Origin: Malania oleifera | Lineage: Eukaryota > Streptophyta > Magnoliopsida > Santalales > Ximeniaceae | Assembly: GCF_029873635.1 (NCBI RefSeq) | Contig: NC_080418.1 | Span: 15,833,388 to 15,897,387 of the forward strand | DNA: 64,000 nucleotides | Reading direction: 5' to 3' | Part shown: positions 1-11,667 of the stretch, in pieces | Numbering within the stretch: the first letter of the stretch is position 1 | Layout: each line of letters begins with the position of its first letter | The notes under the pieces: generated by a model | Database searches by the model: none | Told to the model about the DNA's origin: nothing | What the model saw: the letters and a program-made list of their open reading frames with translations, nothing else | Translations under genes and position numbers: made by a program

Positions 1-333
1 TAAGAGGTGAATCTATTCTTAGGAAGTCGAATACTAAATCAAGAGAACTCCCTTCACGTGATTACGAAGGTGCGATGTATGCATACGATGCACTCAACAA
101 TTTTTCTCTTGTTCTAACTATCCACTCATTAAATATTTACTGAACTATAATCGAACTATAATCTACTTAAATTTAAATTTAAAACTCAAACTCATACTAT
201 TAGACACAACATGAATGCTTTTATTGACTTCGATCACCTTCCTTGCTCTCCAAATCAAGGGTTGGAGGCTGAAGCCTCATCGGTGCCGCTCTAGGAACCG
301 CCAAACTAGGGTTCATCCCATCATGTTTAAAAA

Positions 334-407
<74 letters not shown>

Positions 408-2468
408 TTAAACAAGGAATCACTTTGGTCTAATCTGTGTGTGTGAAAGAGAGTATATCATATGATATCTTTTCCCATGGGGAATAAAATAAAGCACTCC
501 ATCGCTGATGAGGCTGGCCTGTTCATGCCCATGGACCACGCAAGCTATATCTTGGCCCCTCCTCCTCCTCCTCCTCATTTTTCTTTTTTAATACAATAAT
601 GTTTTGGAAACTTTTAGGCTATGTTTGGGAGTATGATTTCAGGTTTTAAATTAATATTTGAATGATTTTAATAAATTTTGATATAATTTTATATTATATT
701 ATAACCAAATCCAATACAATCCTTATGCTATGATTAATAATTAGTTTGTCCTTCCATTTTTCTCTATTCCTATTTAAATATTTAGGTCTAAATTTATTCT
801 TGCCTTAACTAATACTCAAAATTTATCTAACAATGCAGTGGTTTTTTTCACCGTTAAATTTAGAAAAAGAAAAAAAGTACTCATGTAAGATTTTTACAAT
901 AGCAAATCAATCGGCTAATGTAAAAAGTGAAATCAATTTGCCAATATAAAAAAAATTTACTATTTTTTATATTAACTTATGTTTGATTCAAAAAAGTATG
1001 TTAAGTACCTAGTTGTTAATTTATCTAATGATTATATCCAATTATTATTAATTTTATAAAAAAAAATTATAAAAAATTATATCTAAACCACATGCTATAT
1101 TAAATATATGTTTTTTATTAAATTAAAATGAAATATTTTTTCCATAATATTATGCTCTTACATTGTACTAACTCTTAATTCAAAAAACAATTTTAGTTCT
1201 TCATAAATTATGAAAAAAAAAATGTTTATATATCATCTTATTTCATAATTTCTTTTATATGATGATTGGAGCCGTAAATTAAAATAAAATGTTTATCTTC
1301 TTCTTGTAAGTGAATTTCTTATAAGTAAAATTTATATTTAATATGAAAGTTCATTGGTAAATTTGTAATAGTTAAATGAGTAATATTGAATGCAAAAACT
1401 ACTCATCTAAATATATATAAATAATATTAATTGATGGTTTAAGAATCTTTGATTATTTTGTAATATTAGAAAAAAATTAAAGATAATAATTAAATAGAAT
1501 AATCTGTTGGAGATAAAGTTAACTTTTAGTTTTTAAAAGTTTTAAATATGTAACTTTTAAAAGTTTTTCGGAAAACCTAAAAGCTTTCATTTGAAAGTTA
1601 AAAAACTAAATATCAAACATTTTAGATCTATATTTTACTTTTAAAAAGGAAAAATTGTTATAGAAAATGAGAACCAAACTCACCCTTAATATAAACTAAA
1701 GCAAAAGCATAACTTGCAATATACATGGTATACACATATTTTTCAAGAAGATGGTTTTTTGAGACGATGTTTTTTTAAATAAAATGTGTTTATATATGAA
1801 ATTAGAGTCTTGAACTAACGAAAGCCCACTCTCTCTAAGGCTATGCTATATCCTCTTGAGATGTTGCTAAAATAAAATGATCTTATTAATCTCTTGAAGG
1901 GTAAATCATATACCAAATCGCCCAATTAGAAAAATTTGGTACTATCATGTCATATAATTTTGTTTTGACTAAGTTTACGAGTTGAAGATAAGCGTACCCA
2001 AACTGCTGACATCCTCCATAGGATAAACCACAATCTTATGGTCTTCAGATAATTCTATCATAGAAGCCAACGATAAATATTGACTCCCACATCCACCCTC
2101 ATCCGGTCATCGTCAACATATAAAAAAAAGAATTAGGTTCTTTAAGAGGATCAACATGACTCTCCTATTAAAGTCTCTTATCCAATGAAAATACAATAAA
2201 TATGTAGATCTTATAACATAATACTTATTATTTGATATATTTTCATTAAATGAAAGGACCTAATAGCAGGACCACGTTAGTTGGTTCTCTTGAAAAACTT
2301 AATTTTTTTAATCTTCTTTAAAAAGCAATTCTTTTTCAAAATTTCAAAAGTATGTCGTGTAATTAATTCCAATTTATAAACATGAAATTTAATTTTTTAC
2401 ATGTAAAAAAATTTTAAGTTGAACTCTTCCAGTGCAGCAATACTTATATATAGTTGGCTATTGAAAAG
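1..2468. other. AT-rich intergenic region
   Basis: No convincing gene is visible. The stretch is AT-rich, with many short A and T runs, a GA microsatellite near the left end and a short CTC run near 561-576. Translated frames are short, and those over the microsatellite are low-complexity Arg-Glu or Ser-Leu runs. It probably represents the distal upstream region of the thaumatin-like gene. Confidence 0.7.
337..405. repeat. (GA)n microsatellite
   Basis: About 34 uninterrupted GA units. The long reading frames across it on both strands are artefacts of the dinucleotide repeat. Confidence 0.97.
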
Positions 2469-2534
2469 TTGACCCAGCTGGCAGAGAATTCCTAATTAAT
2501 TAAGTACCCTGCGCGCGCCGTGCTCTGGTTGACG
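2469..2534 (+). promoter_or_regulatory. Two W-box cores upstream of the thaumatin-like gene
   Basis: TTGACC lies at 2469-2474 and TTGACG at 2529-2534, roughly 430-490 bases before the start codon. TTGAC is the core bound by WRKY factors, which commonly control pathogenesis-related genes. The motif match is seen directly; its function here is inferred. Confidence 0.4.
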
Positions 2535-2885
2535 AAAACAATTTCCGGCCACCGATTCTCCCTTGTTTGGCTGCAGATAAAAAAACTTCCCAATCAAACC
2601 AGAGGAAATCGCAGCTGGGAAATGCTAACCCACTTCGAGTGCAGATAAAAAACGCTTGTGAAAAAGATCAAACCAAATGGCCCCACTTTTTTGAACGCTG
2701 GCCCTGGCAGCACCTAGCTACTGAGAAAGCCAGGGACGTACAACGCACGTCCCGTCGTAAAAAGACACAGAAATACACTGCAAAGAGCATGCTTTTCACA
2801 ACTAATAAGGGCAATTTAGTATTTTCACACCGCACCGCACCACAAAGGCCCATGCACCGCACGCACATGGTGCCCTTTCCACGCC

Positions 2886-2893
2886 TATAAAAT
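2886..2893 (+). promoter_or_regulatory. TATA box of the thaumatin-like gene
   Basis: TATAAAAT lies 68 bases before the ATG. It is followed by a CT-rich stretch (about 2917-2948), typical of a plant 5' leader. A transcription start about 25-35 bases downstream would leave a leader of roughly 40 bases. Confidence 0.7.
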
Positions 2894-2960
2894 GCCAAGG
2901 CCGAGCTTATCCTTTTCCTCAATCTCCTCTCTCTCCTCTCTCTTTCTCTAAAGTCTAACA

Positions 2961-3710
2961 ATGGCCTCTGGAGCACCATTGTCTTCCTTTGTCTGCTATT
3001 TGCTTGTCCTGTGCACCGTCGCCCAGGCTACGCACCCTGGGCTCATTTTAACCGTGGTCAACAACTGCCCCTTCACCATCTGGCCCGCCATTCAGCCCAA
3101 CGCCGGCCACGTCCTGCCGGAGCGGGGCGGGTTCGCCCTCGAGACCCTGACCCACCACTCCTTCTACGCCCCGGCCCAGCACTGGTCGGGCCGGATCTGG
3201 GGCCGCACCGGCTGCACCCACCACAACGGCCATTTCACCTGCGCCACCGGCGACTGCGGCGGCCGCATCCAGTGTGAGGGCTTGGGCGGCGCCACCCCCG
3301 CCACGCTGGCGCAGTTCACCCTCCACCACGGGCACGCCGACTTCTCCTCCTACGGGGTGAGCCTGGTGGACGGGTTCAACCTGCCGATGACAGTGACGCC
3401 GCACGAGGGGAAGGGGGTTTGCCCGGTGGTGGGGTGCAGGGTGAACCTGCTGGAGACGTGTCCGCCGCAGCTGCAGGTGAGGGGGGCGGCGGGACACGTG
3501 GTGGGGTGCAAGAGCGGGTGCGAGGCGTTCGGGACCGACGAGCTGTGCTGCAGGAACCATTACAACAGCCCGCAGACGTGCAAGGCGTCTATCTACTCGG
3601 ATTTCTTCAAGCACTCCTGCCCCAACACCTTCACCTTCGCCCACGACAGCCCCTCCCTCATACACGAGTGCTCGGCGCCGCGCGAGCTCAAGGTCATCTT
3701 TTGTCACTAA
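2961..3710 (+). CDS. Thaumatin-like protein (PR-5 family), secreted
   Basis: A 249-residue intronless protein of the thaumatin/PR-5 family, usual length for a mature domain of about 225 residues plus a signal peptide. Residues 1-23 form a hydrophobic signal peptide ending in AQA, so the product should enter the secretory pathway and reach the apoplast or vacuole. The mature part has all 16 family cysteines (36, 85, 94, 99, 105, 154, 159, 167, 183, 187, 196, 197, 207, 220, 237, 248), which form eight disulphides. The IWGRTGC and SLVDGFNLPM blocks and the CC pair are clear. Family members are defence proteins; many bind glucans or permeabilise fungal membranes through an acidic cleft. Here two cleft positions differ: the usual Glu is Gln118 and the first Asp of the DISLVDGFN block is Gly132, while Arg78 and Asp137 remain. 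The coding sequence is much more GC-rich than its surroundings. TATA box and W-box cores lie upstream. The family assignment is firm; antifungal activity is uncertain. Confidence 0.95.
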   Translation: MASGAPLSSFVCYLLVLCTVAQATHPGLILTVVNNCPFTIWPAIQPNAGHVLPERGGFALETLTHHSFYAPAQHWSGRIWGRTGCTHHNGHFTCATGDCGGRIQCEGLGGATPATLAQFTLHHGHADFSSYGVSLVDGFNLPMTVTPHEGKGVCPVVGCRVNLLETCPPQLQVRGAAGHVVGCKSGCEAFGTDELCCRNHYNSPQTCKASIYSDFFKHSCPNTFTFAHDSPSLIHECSAPRELKVIFCH

Positions 3711-5894
3711 AAGATTACACAGAGCAAAACTCCATCCACTGTTTTTTTTTTTTTTTTTTCTTTCTTTCTTTCTTTCTTTTCAGTGTCCCTGTGTTTTGTT
3801 TTGTTTTGTTTTGTTTTTTTGGATTATGCATCGTGTATCCGTGTCTATTTTACGATTCACGTAACTAAGGGGTTTTATGGATGTGTATGGTATGCAAAGG
3901 CACAGTTCGACACTTGTGTAGTTAGTCTCTTGAAGCTGTAAGCTGTTAAAGTGTTAAGGCCTGTTTATGTTTGGACTTTCATTATTACGTGTCTGAAAGT
4001 CTGTGTTCCACTTTACTTTTACGTGTGTTTTTGTTATATGGAGATTCGAAAAAGAAGGGATGGTGAGGATAACGTACGTGGATGGAGCAGTGGAAGAGTG
4101 AAAAGGTGCGCAGTGCGCTTCGCCGTGGAATTCAAATAAATAAATAATTTATATATAAATATTATTATATGCATTAATATATGACAGTGATGTGGGTGAT
4201 CTGTTAAGTGGGGACGCGAATCTCTGACCAGGGGGAGGGGGGGAGGGAGACAAAGGGTGACAGATTGAGTGGGTTGCATCATGGATGCGCGAGGGGTCCA
4301 ACGTCTCTCTGCATTTGAAAAATCAAATGCCAAAAAATTTAATTTTGTACTTCTCAATTTTTTAAAAAAATTTGAAAGGCCAATAATTAATTAGAGTCCT
4401 TTTTAATTTAAATTCTTTTTTTTTTTCTGGAAAATTCTAGTTTTCGATATGTGTGTTGGTGTTGGTGTTGGTGTTGGTGTTGGTGTGTGGGTCACGTGCT
4501 CGCCTTTTTTTCTTTTTTCCTTTTTATCTTATTTTTTAATCTCAGTCGCCGTAGGACCCTGTTTGTTTCCGTGGAAATTGGCCTTGTTCCAAGTCAAGAG
4601 CCAAAAGAAAAGAAAAGAAAAAAAAGTAAAATAATTCAAAGATAATTCACTTGTAGAATAGCTATTCAATCGATAAAATGGAAAATAATTTAAATTTTAG
4701 AAATAAAGTAAATAGTTATTTTATAAATATTTTTAATTATTTTATTTAATATATAATTAAAAAATGTATAATAAAATTTTAAAAATAATTAATTATTTAT
4801 TATCTATTCCTTATTAAAACTCATAAAATATTTCACATTATTATTTATTTTATTGTAATAATATAATTTTTTACATAACTAATTATAACTATCTTACTAA
4901 AATTAATTTATTCTTATGAATAAATATCGTGCAAACTGTGTAATCATAATTAATTTGTATATATTAAGGTAACTTTCAACTCCCATAAATTTTTTTTAAA
5001 AAAAATTTCATATAAAGTGAAAATTTTAAAATATACATTTTATGGTCATAATTATTTTTTTTTATTTTTATCAAATCATTCCAAAGAGAAGATATTTTCA
5101 TAGTAAAATTTACAACAATACAACCTTAAGTTTTATTATGTGAGATCGGGTATATGAATTCTTTTCTTTCAATTTGCAAGATCGATGATGTTTTCATCAA
5201 TTAAAAAATTGTTAAACTCTTTTTCATTACCTCATTTTAAATTAATTTATCTTTATCCTTACCACTTTTAGTACCATTAACAATAACCATCTTGCTCTTC
5301 CTCACTAACTTGACCTATGTTTCAACTACTTAGACCATCTAAATTGCTCTTCCCTTTTTCTTTTATTGTATCGATGTTGTAGGATGGCTCATATCGAGTG
5401 GAACACGTGTATAGAGAAAGCAGACTTATATTTTGAGAATTTTTTCTAATACCTCAGTAAGGCTAAGATTAGTATAAATACATATGATATAACCATACTT
5501 TTTACAATAGTGAAATTTCGCCACCGCTCGCTCCTGTGGATGTAGGCATACTACTGAATCATGTTAAATTCATATATTTCTCTTGCTTTCCTTATTACTA
5601 TGTTTTTTTGTATTATTCATCATAATTGTCGCACGTTTCACATCAATTGGTGATATATGTTTATTTCTTAATTAATCCTTTAATGTTAAAAACTCTCATC
5701 TAACTTGACATTCGTATTTCAACAACTTAACTTTTTGAACATATTGTTTCTTGTCAAGCACTTTGATCCATATAGCATGACTCATCTTGTAACAGACTTA
5801 AAAATTTTCCTTTTAATTTGAATATTATTATTATATATATGATCACTCAACGCACTTAAAACACTCCTTTAGCTTATCAAACCTATTTTAACTA
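3711..5894. other. 3' flank of the thaumatin-like gene and AT-rich intergenic DNA
   Basis: The first 450 bases probably hold the 3' UTR, with a long T run and TTTC and GTTTT repeats near 3741-3820. An AATAAA-like cluster lies at about 4133-4146. A GTGTTG minisatellite sits at 4453-4488. The rest is AT-rich with no supported gene; the small frames here are not convincing. Confidence 0.6.
4453..4488. repeat. (GTGTTG)n short tandem repeat
   Basis: About six GTGTTG units ending in GTGTGTGGG. The Cys-Trp or Gly-Val runs translated across it are artefacts of the repeat. Confidence 0.85.
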
Positions 5895-6012
5895 TGTAGA
5901 GACTCGGAAAATAGTAATAATAAAAAATAGCAATAAAAGAGGAATTTGGTTTGGTGTAGGACCAAACCGTCGACGGTTTGAGAGAGTCTCAGAAAAATCA
6001 TTGATGATTTTG
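5895..6012 (+). repeat. LTR fragment in reverse orientation to the adjoining LTR
   Basis: This 118-base piece starts TGTAGAGACTCGG and carries a GTCGACGGTTTG motif. By eye it matches the start of the LTR that occupies 6013-10655 on the opposite strand, so the two lie back to back. It is either a truncated second copy or the product of a rearrangement at the end of the gypsy element. Confidence 0.6.
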
Positions 6013-6754
6013 TGTAGTGCCCTGAACCCGAGAGTGGGCCCGGGGTGTTATTTGTGAATAAAATAAACTCTGATACCATAATACCACCACCCGCCCTAAC
6101 AAGGGAAAACTAGGTGGTCCTGTCATAACTAAAAGTAAAATCATACAGCGGAAGAAAACACCTCAATCATATTACCAGAGTTCTAATTGTCCCCAAATAT
6201 ACATATAAACTTCTTGTCAATATATTACAACCCTAAAATATCAAAACATAATAATTGGTGTCTCACCAGCTCTGACTTCTACTAACAACCGTCTAGTCCC
6301 AACCCCTAGGTAAGTTACGCATGGTTCCCTATAGAACCTGAAAAATGAGATAGATAATGGGGTGAGACACTTTTCAATAAGGTAGATTAGACTATCATCA
6401 ATGTGTGGCTAACATGAGTTTTCTTGTGAATTTAAAACTTCCATTATTTGAATGTATCTGAAATGACATTTAAAACTGTATTGATCTATAATACTGAAAA
6501 TACATAATTTCTTAATAATGTACTGTCGGCTCAGTATAGCCAATTAATAGTAAATTTGCCCATATATGCATAAAAGAAATCACCCTATACCACTGAAGTA
6601 GCATTGTCATGCTTTCCCATCGACATGCTTCCCCCCGTGACGGGTTGTGCGACCCAATGGCTGGACTTAGCATATGACCGACTGACCATAACTAAGTTAG
6701 AAAAAGGTAGTAAGTACGATTGTGCCTACCCTATACCCAGAACAGCATTGGGAG

Positions 6755-6971
6755 TGTAAAGACCCGAAAATTTAAAAAGGATTAAAATAATTTAGAAAAA
6801 AAATAATAAATAAAATAACAGATAAATAAATAAAAGGAATGACGTGGGAAAAGAGAAAAAAAATTAAAATTAAAGAAATTAAATTAAATTAAGATAAATT
6901 AAATAATTAAATAATTTTTTATTAAATTAAATATTTTTATATTGGATTTTAAAAAAATAATAATTAAAATA

Positions 6972-7020
<49 letters not shown>

Positions 7021-9375
7021 AAGTTAAGTTATCTGACACGAAGAGATAAGAAGAGAAGAAAGAAAGAAGAAAGAAGAAGGAAGAAGAAGGAAGAAGAAAG
7101 AAGAAAGAGAAAGTCAGAGGAGTCAGGACCCCCCCCCCCTCTCTGCAAATCTCCTGTGTGTCTCCGCGTCTGTCTCCGCCTCTCTCTCTTCTTCTCTCAA
7201 TTACTCGGCGAGTTTGCGACGGATCGGGAAACTGAAGGTGCCGTTGGAATCCTGGTTCCGCTACTGACATTTCTACTGGAGTAGATTTTTCATAGGAACG
7301 ACTTAGGTACTGCTCCTGGGGAAAGGTAGTTTTTCCCCATTTTCTCAATTTTACCGTTAATATGTGGTTAAATCGACGAACGGACACCACCACGGGGTTC
7401 TAGTCGTCGTCATCGTCATTTTGACATATGCAATTTTCCAATTGGGGTTTTTTAGGCCCTACTCCAAAGCGAAAGTGGGATTTGGAAAATTTGGTAATTT
7501 TGCTAAATTTAAGGGTATTATTATTTATTTAGGAATTATGACCCTAGGAAGTATTAAATTAATATTTTATTCAGGAATAATTTATTGGAACTAGGAATTT
7601 AATTTCAGGGTCCGGGTGAGCGCCGCAGGTATTTTTCGGAGTCCCAGTTGGCGTAGTTCAAGAAACCAGGTAAGGGAAAAAATATATATTAAATCAGAAT
7701 TTTTATGAATTTAATGGAAAAATAAATTGTGTTATATGTACGTGTATATGTTTTGATATGGGTAAAATGCCAACTATTTAAATTATATTTTTTTCCAAGT
7801 TTAGGGTTGTTTATTAGATATGTATATGCGAAAATGAACTGATGAAAGTGGGAAATATTTTCAGGATAATTAAGTAAGAAATGAAAGGTATTTTTAGTAT
7901 ATAAACATTAAATGTTGATTGGCTTATTTTACAAGCAATGTATGAATTTTACTGTTAAATTGTGTGGCATGAGATTCTGTGTAAATATATGTTAAATGTA
8001 TGAGATGCAGGTTAAGTAAGTAAAATCATGAAAATAAAATATGATATGGACAATGTTGCCTATGTGTGTTAATGCAACCATGTAAACAGCTGAAAAATAT
8101 TGGGTAAACAACTGATAGATGCTGGGTAAAATAGTTAAAAGTGGCTGGGTAAATGTGTCACAGCTAAAAGTGACTGGGTAAATGTGTCACAGCTGAAAGT
8201 GGCTGGGTAAATGTGAAACAGTTGAAAGTGGCTGGGTAAATGTATAACAGCTGAAAGATGCTGGGTAAAATAGCTGAAAGATGCTGGGTATAAAATGAAA
8301 TAAAATGAAATGAAACGGGAAATGAATGAAATGGAAATGAAATGTAAAATGTGAACAATATAAAATGGGAAAGAGTCACTTAAAGTGAAATACAATGCAA
8401 TGTTAAGCCATGAATATGAAGAGATGTGTATAATTAAATAATGATAGAAAGAATGATGTATTATGATATTAAAAGTATGTATGTACATAGAACATGTTAC
8501 GATTGGGCAAGACGTACTTTTCTCCTGAGGGCTTGCTGAGTAAGGCGAGTGCACTAGTAGCTACAGATGTGGCAGTAGCCGCATAATGTACTAGGGCAGA
8601 GGGAACCTACTTGTATGAGCGGGTAGATTTCCCTATTCTTAGGGCCTTTGCCGGTAAGCTATTGTTGATCAGTGTGAGTACGAGATTAATTTATCACTTG
8701 AGGGCTTACTGAGTAAGGTGAGTGCCCTGGTATGCTTTAGCTGCGACCTTTGGGTTGCCTAAGTATCAGAGTAGAGGGGTGCTACTTGTATGGGCGGGTA
8801 ATCACCCCTATCCTCGGGTAATCTTGTGGGTTAAACATTCGCATGTGTTTGATTAGGATCAGGGAATGCTTTTGAAAAGCATGTTAAGGATTTTCAAATG
8901 TTAAATATTATGTTATATATAAACTCATGTTGGCCACACACTGCTTTAATATATGGTTTCTTCCCTTACTGAGATGTGTCTCACCCGAATATGAGTGTAT
9001 TTTTTTTTTCAGGATTTTCTCGAGATCGAGCTTTGAGAGCTCGAGGTTTTTATAGCGTTATTGGGGAATATAAAAAGTAAAGGGTATATTTCTATGTTAA
9101 TTTTGAGATGTACAAAATTTATGTTTTACGTCCTTATATTTTAAGTCTGTGGAGAAAAGAAAGTTTGCGAACATACTGAATTATTTTGGGAGTTATGTAG
9201 ATTTATGGAAATGCAGGTGTTGGATGATTTAATATAGATTATAGTTAGAATTAGTAAACTCTGGTTTTATGTTATATGGAGATTATGATCATGTTTTCCG
9301 CTGCGTATGTTATGTTAATTATGGATGATCAGGTATAACGCACTGGACCCGGGTTTAACGGTTCGGGGCGTTTCA
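6755..9375 (+). repeat. Solo LTR A (gypsy family), 2621 bp, TSD GGGAG
   Basis: It starts TGTAAAGACCCG and ends GGGGCGTTTCA. It is flanked by a perfect 5-bp target duplication GGGAG at 6750-6754 and 9376-9380. It belongs to the same family as the solo LTR at 11353-13952, sharing the TA tract, the GAAGAA-rich part, and the stretches near 7320-7420 and 8490-8990. It contains a TA microsatellite (6974-7017), a C run and a variable minisatellite. No internal coding region is present, as expected after LTR-LTR recombination. Confidence 0.92.
8088..8295 (+). repeat. Minisatellite within solo LTR A
   Basis: Degenerate 24-30-base units built around GCTGAAAGTGGCTGGGTAAA, about seven copies. The related LTR at 11353-13952 lacks this array at the same place, so it is a fast-changing part of the LTR. 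Frames reading across it are not genes. Confidence 0.8.
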
Positions 9376-10655
9376 GGGAGGGTCACCTGAAATTACATCG
9401 GGAGGGGTCCCCCGGAACTACATCAGGAGTAGTATTGTACCCAAGCCACAAATCAACTATCCCACATCACACTTCCATCCCTGTGTGATTGCACTCACTG
9501 CCAACACATAACTACAGTACCGTACTCATAACATAACATCTGATCCTTAGGATTCTTAAATCATATATGACAATTTACTTAATAAAATTGTAATCATGTA
9601 TTCACTTTCATAAAATTGTATAAAACAAAAGTTATTCATAATTCTGTAAAATATCTATCATATACTATCTCGATATAAAGCCGACATATTAAACTTGGCA
9701 TCCAACCGTTATATCAACATCTCGGCCTATAGTCGTCATATCACATATCGGCATATAGCTGTCATATCACATCTCGGCATATAGCTGTCATATCATACTG
9801 TATCATAACTATATAAACATTTTGTTCATTTATGCCATTTTAAACCGTTCTCATGCCACACAATTTTCATCTAATAAATCATAAATATATATAACTGTTT
9901 GGAAAACATATAAGTTATTGAAAATAAAGGTATGAGCATATCCAAGCTTTAATTTAACTCAAACTATACATTTTACTAAAAATAAGAGATGTTCAATCCA
10001 TTCACGTTAGTTTTCCGCAAAACATATGAAAATAAAAACAACCATTTTCATATGTTTGATTCGTTTAGAAAATCATATATACCATTTCTGTAAACATATA
10101 TTGCAATTTAATCGGTTCATATTTCAAAAATAACTGACATAATCTAATCCCCTTACCTGTTCCTGAAGAAACTGCCTAAAACTTTCAAAACCACGAAACC
10201 TAGCCGCTCGAATCCGTTAAGGATCAGCGACCTAAAAGCCGAGAGGAGGATCGAGTAGCACTCATGAGTGATCCGGGAGGCTTAGAGGGGAGAGAGAGAG
10301 AGAGAGAGATGAGAGAGACTAAGAGTTTCCCAAAAACCCTAATTAGAGAGAGAGGGGGTTGTGAGAGTTATGAAAAAAAAAAAAAAAAAAAAGCATTACT
10401 TAGCCCTTAAGTAACTTAGCTTGCAGGAAAACTAACGGTTTTCCTGAGACCGTTGACGATTTGGCCACTTACCAAACCTGTTTTGCCCATGTAATGCTCT
10501 CGATTGTTTGCCCCTGCAGGAAAATCGTCGATGATTTTCTTGAGAATCCTCAAACCGTCGATGGTTTGATCCTCTACCAAACCGTTTTCTTTTTTCCCCT
10601 TTTTCTTTCCTTTCCTTCTATTTATTTCTTTATTTCCGTGGTTCGAGTTACTACA

Positions 10656-10668
10656 TTCTCTCCTCCTT
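10656..10668 (-). other. Polypurine tract of the gypsy element
   Basis: On the minus strand AAGGAGGAGAGAA immediately precedes the TG that opens the 3' LTR. This fixes the orientation and shows the LTR belongs to the internal region to its right. Confidence 0.75.
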
Positions 10669-11352
10669 ACAAAAATTTCGTCCTCAAAATTGGCTAACTG
10701 ACTTTTATCTCATCTACTAGATTATTGCTGATCTGCTGATCCAACTCTAGGAAGAGCTGATGACCACCCACATAGTAGGCCCATCCCAATTTTATTAATT
10801 GCCTTCACTTATGGCGGAGGAATACCGTGGTTACATACAATGTCTCGAGAGATTACAATAGCCATACAAAACTCTCCCAAAGACCATCCATATACTAAAC
10901 TAGAAATGACAGATAACCAAGAAAACCTACTGTAAACACCCTATATATACAAAACCAAACACTTACCTATTATCATACTTACCGGTTTAGCGCTGAGCCT
11001 CTCTGAACAACTGTGGATACTTCTGACGTAATTCCGTCTTCAATTCCTATGAAGCTTCCTCAATTGCATGATTACACCAAAGTACCTTCATAAGCAGAAT
11101 TCTCTTAGTACATAGCTCCTGTTCCTTATGGTCTAGAATCTGAACCAGCATTTCATCATATGCCAAAGTGTCCTTGAGCTCAGACTCATAACTAATCACA
11201 TGCGAAGAATCTAGAACGTACTTCCTCAATATATGCATGTGGAACACATCATGGATTCTAGAAAGTGCTGAGGGTAATGCGATCCATTACGCCACCGAAC
11301 TAACTCTCTGAAGAATTTCGAATGGTCCAATGTATCTAGGGCTTAGCTTACC
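10669..11352 (-). pseudogene. Gypsy integrase C-terminus and chromodomain-like tail (fossil part)
   Basis: The translated minus strand shows a block beginning FHMHILRKYV and ending VLWCNHAIEEAS, which matches the integrase C-terminal and chromodomain-like region of Tekay-type chromoviruses. The remainder towards 10669 is the untranslated 3' part of the element. The part is broken and separated from the rest of the integrase by solo LTR B. Confidence 0.75.
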
Positions 11353-11629
11353 TGTAATAACCTGAGAAATTTTTTTTTTTAAATAATAATTAATTAAAAT
11401 TATTAATTAATTAATTGGTTAAAAACTATTAAATTAATGTATTAAATAAACAAATAAAAATAAATAGTATAAAAATAATAATAATTATTAATTAATTAAT
11501 TAATTAATTAAATGTTATTAAATTAAATAAATAAATAAATAGTAAAAAAAATGGAATAAAGATATATATATATATATATATATGTAATATATATATATAT
11601 ATATATATATATAAAGGTTAAAGTATAAG

Positions 11630-11667
<38 letters not shown>

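Larger units (their letters stand above)
6013..10655 (-). repeat. 3' LTR of the gypsy element, split by a younger solo LTR
   Basis: On the minus strand the LTR starts TGTAGTAACTCG at 10655, directly after a polypurine tract, and ends near GGCACTACA at 6013. Removing the nested LTR and its duplicated target leaves about 2.0 kb. The sequence just beyond 6013 does not repeat the 5' target, so the outer flank is not confirmed. Confidence 0.75.

Noticed and set aside
215-433. Reading frames on both strands with Arg-Glu or Ser-Leu runs
   Set aside because: They are translations of the GA microsatellite, with no gene signal around them.
3048-3707. 219-codon frame antisense to the thaumatin-like gene
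   Set aside because: It is a shadow of the GC-rich coding sequence; low-complexity Val/Gly/Ala content and no family match.
6899-7393. 164-codon frame with a Tyr-Ile run
   Set aside because: It reads through the TA and GAA tracts of solo LTR A and has no domain.
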